A DNA stretch of 9,385 nucleotides, taken from assembly GCA_022573605.1 (NCBI GenBank), contig JACZTQ010000113.1, positions 1 through 9,385 on the forward strand, in the 5' to 3' direction. The DNA comes from Pseudomonadota bacterium (GTDB lineage: Bacteria; Pseudomonadota; Alphaproteobacteria; Rhodobacterales; Rhodobacteraceae). A model generated the notes under the pieces. That model had not been told where the DNA came from and ran no database searches. It was given only the letters and a program-made list of their open reading frames with translations. The position numbers and the translations under genes were made by a program. This document shows positions 7,107-9,385 of the stretch, in pieces; the stretch's first letter is position 1; each line of letters starts with the position of its first letter.

Positions 7107-7146
7107 GGGGGCAGGAGAGCGCAGGCCGCAGTCTATTCCAGCGGGG

Positions 7147-8886
7147 CTATTCCGCCGGAACCCCGGCCTTGTCCAGCCCGCCGAGGTAGAGCTTCAATTG
7201 CTCCGGCCGCTTCAGGTAGAACAGCTTCTTCTCGGCGAAGGCGCGCGAGAAGGCAGGCTGCTCGGCCAGCAGCCGCTCGACCATCCGCCGGGCCTCGTCC
7301 GGCCGGTCGAGATAGGCCAGCGCCACCACCGCATGCGCCGTCGCCCAGTACTGGCAGTTGGGAATGTCGCCGGCCCGCTCGGCCCAGTCGAGCGCCCGCT
7401 CGAAGTCGTGGTTGAACAGGAAAGTCAGCGCACCGTAGCTGAGGAAAGCCCAGAGTTGCGGATGGTTCGGGCTCATCGCCACCGCTTTCTCGAACTGGAC
7501 GATGGCCTCGTCGTAACGGCCCTCATAGGCCAGCGAGTCGCCCAGCCCGCAATAGGCCGGCGCCAGGGTCGGGTTCAGCCGCACCGCGGTCTCGCACTCG
7601 GCCAGCGCGCTGCGGTACTCGCGCCGCGCCAGTTGCACCCGCCCCGCCAGCATGTAGAGGATCGCGTTCTGGTTATCGAGCGCCAGCGCAGCCCTTGTCG
7701 CGGCCAGCGCCTCGTCCATCAGCGCCGGGTCCGGCTCGGTGTCCCAGTAGACCATGCCCAGGATGGTCGCATAGGCCCACCAGGCATGCGCCTCGGCGAA
7801 ATCCGGGTCCAGCTCGCGGCTCTGCTGCAACAGCCGCTGGGCCTCCAGGTTGCCACGGGCGGTGAACTTGTAGAAATTGGCGATGCCGAGGTGGTAGCAG
7901 TCCCAGGCGTGCAGGTTGCGGCGCGGCGCGCGCTGGACCTTCTGGCGGATCACGGTGCCGATCTCGGGCTCGATCTGGCCGACGATGTTGCCGGTGATCT
8001 CGTCCTGGACCTCGAAGATGTCTTCCAGGTCCCGGTCGTAGCGCTCGGCCCAGATATGACTGCCGGTGCCGGTATCGATGAGCTGGGCGGTGACCCGGAT
8101 GCGCTTCCCGGCGCGGCGCACGGAGCCCTCGACGACGTAGTCGGCGCCGAGTTCCGCCGCCAGCTTGCGGATGTCGGGCGAGCGGCCCTTGTAGGCAAAG
8201 GTGGTGTTGCGCGCGACCACGTCGAGCCAGCGGTGCTTGGAGAGCGCGGTGATGATGTCCTCGGTCAGCCCGTCGGAGAAATACGCCTGCTCCGGATCGC
8301 CGGACATGTTCTCGAAGGGCAGCACGGCGATGCAGGGCTTGGGCGAGCCGTCCTCGACCTGCGGGGCGACGGCCCGCTCCGGGGACCAGCGCCAGACGCG
8401 GACCGGGCGCGAGATGTTCTTCAGCTTCTGCTCGCCGGCATCCTCCAGCACCAGATCGAGCGTGCCCGCCAGGTGATCCTGCACCGTGCCCGACAGGCAG
8501 ATGCCGCCGGGCTCGGCGATCTCCTCCAGCCGGGCGGCGATGTTGACCCCGTTGCCGAGCAGGTTGTCGCCGTCGCTGGCCACGTCGCCGAGGTTGACGC
8601 CGATGCGGAACCGCATCTGCTCGCCGCCGGGCAGGTCGCCGTCTCCGTTGGCGAGGTCCTGCTGGATCGCCACAGCACAACGCGCCGCCTCGACCGGGCT
8701 GGCGAACTCGGCGATGACGCTGTCGCCGGCGCTGCCGAAGATGCGGCCGAAATGCCCGGCGATCCGTGCATCGATGGACTTTCGGCAGGCGGCGAGAGCG
8801 GCCAGAGTGGCCTGCTCGTCCGCCTCCATGAGGCGGGAATAGCCGACGACATCGGCGGCGAGTATGGCGGCCAGGCGGCGTTCCAT
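7147..8886 (-). CDS. Class III adenylate/guanylate cyclase-like protein with TolB-like and TPR domains
   Basis: This 579-residue soluble protein has three parts. Residues 5-165 are a class III nucleotide cyclase domain: the first metal Asp is D12 in AADVVGYSRLM, the second D55 in SAGDSVIAEF, and the transition-state Asn and Arg are N115 and R119 in GVNIAARLE. Residues 184-305 are a TolB-like/CadC-type domain (IAVLPFENMSGDPEQAYFSD, then LTEDIITALS). From about 330 to the end are TPR-like helical repeats, clearest at 408-440, 441-476 and 477-510. No membrane segment is visible. The positions that select adenine in canonical enzymes, Lys four before the second metal Asp and Asp in the strand before VN, are Gly51 and Asn112 here, so cAMP production is uncertain. 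The ATG at 8886 has AAGGGG upstream. The gene starts 22 bp after the ELM1-family gene, suggesting one transcript. Similar proteins are common and often multicopy in alphaproteobacteria. Confidence 0.92.
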   Translation of the reverse strand: MERRLAAILAADVVGYSRLMEADEQATLAALAACRKSIDARIAGHFGRIFGSAGDSVIAEFASPVEAARCAVAIQQDLANGDGDLPGGEQMRFRIGVNLGDVASDGDNLLGNGVNIAARLEEIAEPGGICLSGTVQDHLAGTLDLVLEDAGEQKLKNISRPVRVWRWSPERAVAPQVEDGSPKPCIAVLPFENMSGDPEQAYFSDGLTEDIITALSKHRWLDVVARNTTFAYKGRSPDIRKLAAELGADYVVEGSVRRAGKRIRVTAQLIDTGTGSHIWAERYDRDLEDIFEVQDEITGNIVGQIEPEIGTVIRQKVQRAPRRNLHAWDCYHLGIANFYKFTARGNLEAQRLLQQSRELDPDFAEAHAWWAYATILGMVYWDTEPDPALMDEALAATRAALALDNQNAILYMLAGRVQLARREYRSALAECETAVRLNPTLAPAYCGLGDSLAYEGRYDEAIVQFEKAVAMSPNHPQLWAFLSYGALTFLFNHDFERALDWAERAGDIPNCQYWATAHAVVALAYLDRPDEARRMVERLLAEQPAFSRAFAEKKLFYLKRPEQLKLYLGGLDKAGVPAE

Positions 8887-8908
8887 TTCAATCCCCTTGG
8901 GGTGCAGA

Positions 8909-9385
8909 CTAACCGAGAGGGGTCGCGGAATCCATGCCCGCGAGCAGGCGCGCGTCGATCTCCGCCGCCACCCGGTCGGCCTCGGCCAGGGGGGCGTAGT
9001 CCCAGGCCTCGATCACGCCCTCGAAACGGCGCGCGGCACCCCGTGCCTCCAGCGCGGCGTGGAAGGCGCGCAGCCTGGCGCTGATGCGGTTCAGCGCGAA
9101 GATGTGCACCGGCTTGCCGGTCGAGGCGGCCTCGGAGGCCATGTTGACCGAATCCTGCGTCACCAGCACCGCGTCGGCCAGGCCGAGGATGCCGGGATAG
9201 GGGTTCTCCCCGCTCCGGTCCCAGACCAGGGCGCGCTCCCCGAGCAGATCGCGCAGACGCACCACCAGCCCTTCCGGGGTGCGCCGCGAGGGCGTCACCA
9301 TCAGCCCGTGGCCCTGCTCCGCCAGCCCCTGCAACGCTTCCACCAGCTTGCCCGCGGCGCCGCCGCCGAACCGCGCCGCGGCGCT
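8909..9385 (-). CDS. ELM1-family protein (mitochondrial fission ELM1-like), N-terminus missing
   Basis: The last 158 residues of an ELM1-family protein are visible; the reading frame stays open to the window edge, so the start lies beyond 9385. The family, named after a plant mitochondrial fission factor, is widespread in alphaproteobacteria; its C-terminal half resembles GT-B-type glycosyltransferases, and its bacterial role is not established. The diagnostic stretch is present: VTPSRRTP, then GENPYPGILGLADAVLVTQD, then SVNMASEAASTGKPVHIF, which looks like a nucleotide-sugar-type binding region. An apparent GTG start at 9343 lies inside conserved sequence and is not the real one. The stop is 22 bp before the cyclase gene on the same strand, consistent with an operon. 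Confidence 0.88.
   Translation of the reverse strand, partial: SAAARFGGGAAGKLVEALQGLAEQGHGLMVTPSRRTPEGLVVRLRDLLGERALVWDRSGENPYPGILGLADAVLVTQDSVNMASEAASTGKPVHIFALNRISARLRAFHAALEARGAARRFEGVIEAWDYAPLAEADRVAAEIDARLLAGMDSATPLG

Noticed and set aside
7198..9084. Long plus-strand open frame (about 628 codons) opposite the cyclase and ELM1-family genes
   Set aside because: It spans two well-supported minus-strand genes, shows no recognisable domain and is explained by codon bias at high GC.

Overview
This window is a high-GC stretch of bacterial chromosome. It most likely comes from an alphaproteobacterium. The thioredoxin reductase and topoisomerase IV subunit A read like Rhodobacterales-type proteins, and the window also carries an ELM1-family protein and a class III cyclase–TolB-like–TPR protein, both common in alphaproteobacteria. 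This placement is made from remembered family sequences, not from a search. I see no phage, transposase, integrase, CRISPR array, tRNA or rRNA. The gene content is mostly housekeeping and accessory metabolism; the unusual material lies between and inside the genes.

Layout from left to right. A LysE/RhtB-type exporter (25-642, +) is followed after 160 bp by a YciA-like acyl-CoA thioesterase (803-1174, +). A cold-shock protein (1240-1446, -) converges on the thioesterase, and the hairpin between them has its T-tract on the minus strand. The cold-shock gene and parC (1661-3958, +) diverge from a 214-bp region holding back-to-back promoter-like sequences. A 277-bp gap after parC contains nested repeats: a small hairpin, a perfect 39-bp inverted repeat with G-quadruplex-capable arms, and two direct repeats that each fold into a hairpin with a compensatory base-pair change. 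Directly after it comes a two-gene unit of a short-chain dehydrogenase/reductase (4236-4982, +) and a SnoaL/NTF2-like protein (4984-5397, +), one base apart. Three 13-bp AT-centred tandem repeats precede a DUF2799-type lipoprotein (5531-6034, +) with a Gly/Tyr and His-rich tail.

The right third is on the minus strand. Read in transcription order it holds an ELM1-family protein running off the window (9385-8909), the class III cyclase–TPR protein 22 bp later (8886-7147), and trxB (7046-6048) after a 97-bp gap. In that gap a candidate trxB promoter has a spacer built from hexamer repeats. The genes do not form a single pathway. The supportable functional units are the SDR/SnoaL pair and the ELM1/cyclase pair; parC, trxB, the cold-shock gene, the exporter, the thioesterase and the lipoprotein look independently expressed.

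I did not find a convincing new multi-gene system. The best leads are the composite repeat island downstream of parC, the cyclase with altered substrate-specifying positions, and the lipoprotein with its tandem-repeat leader.
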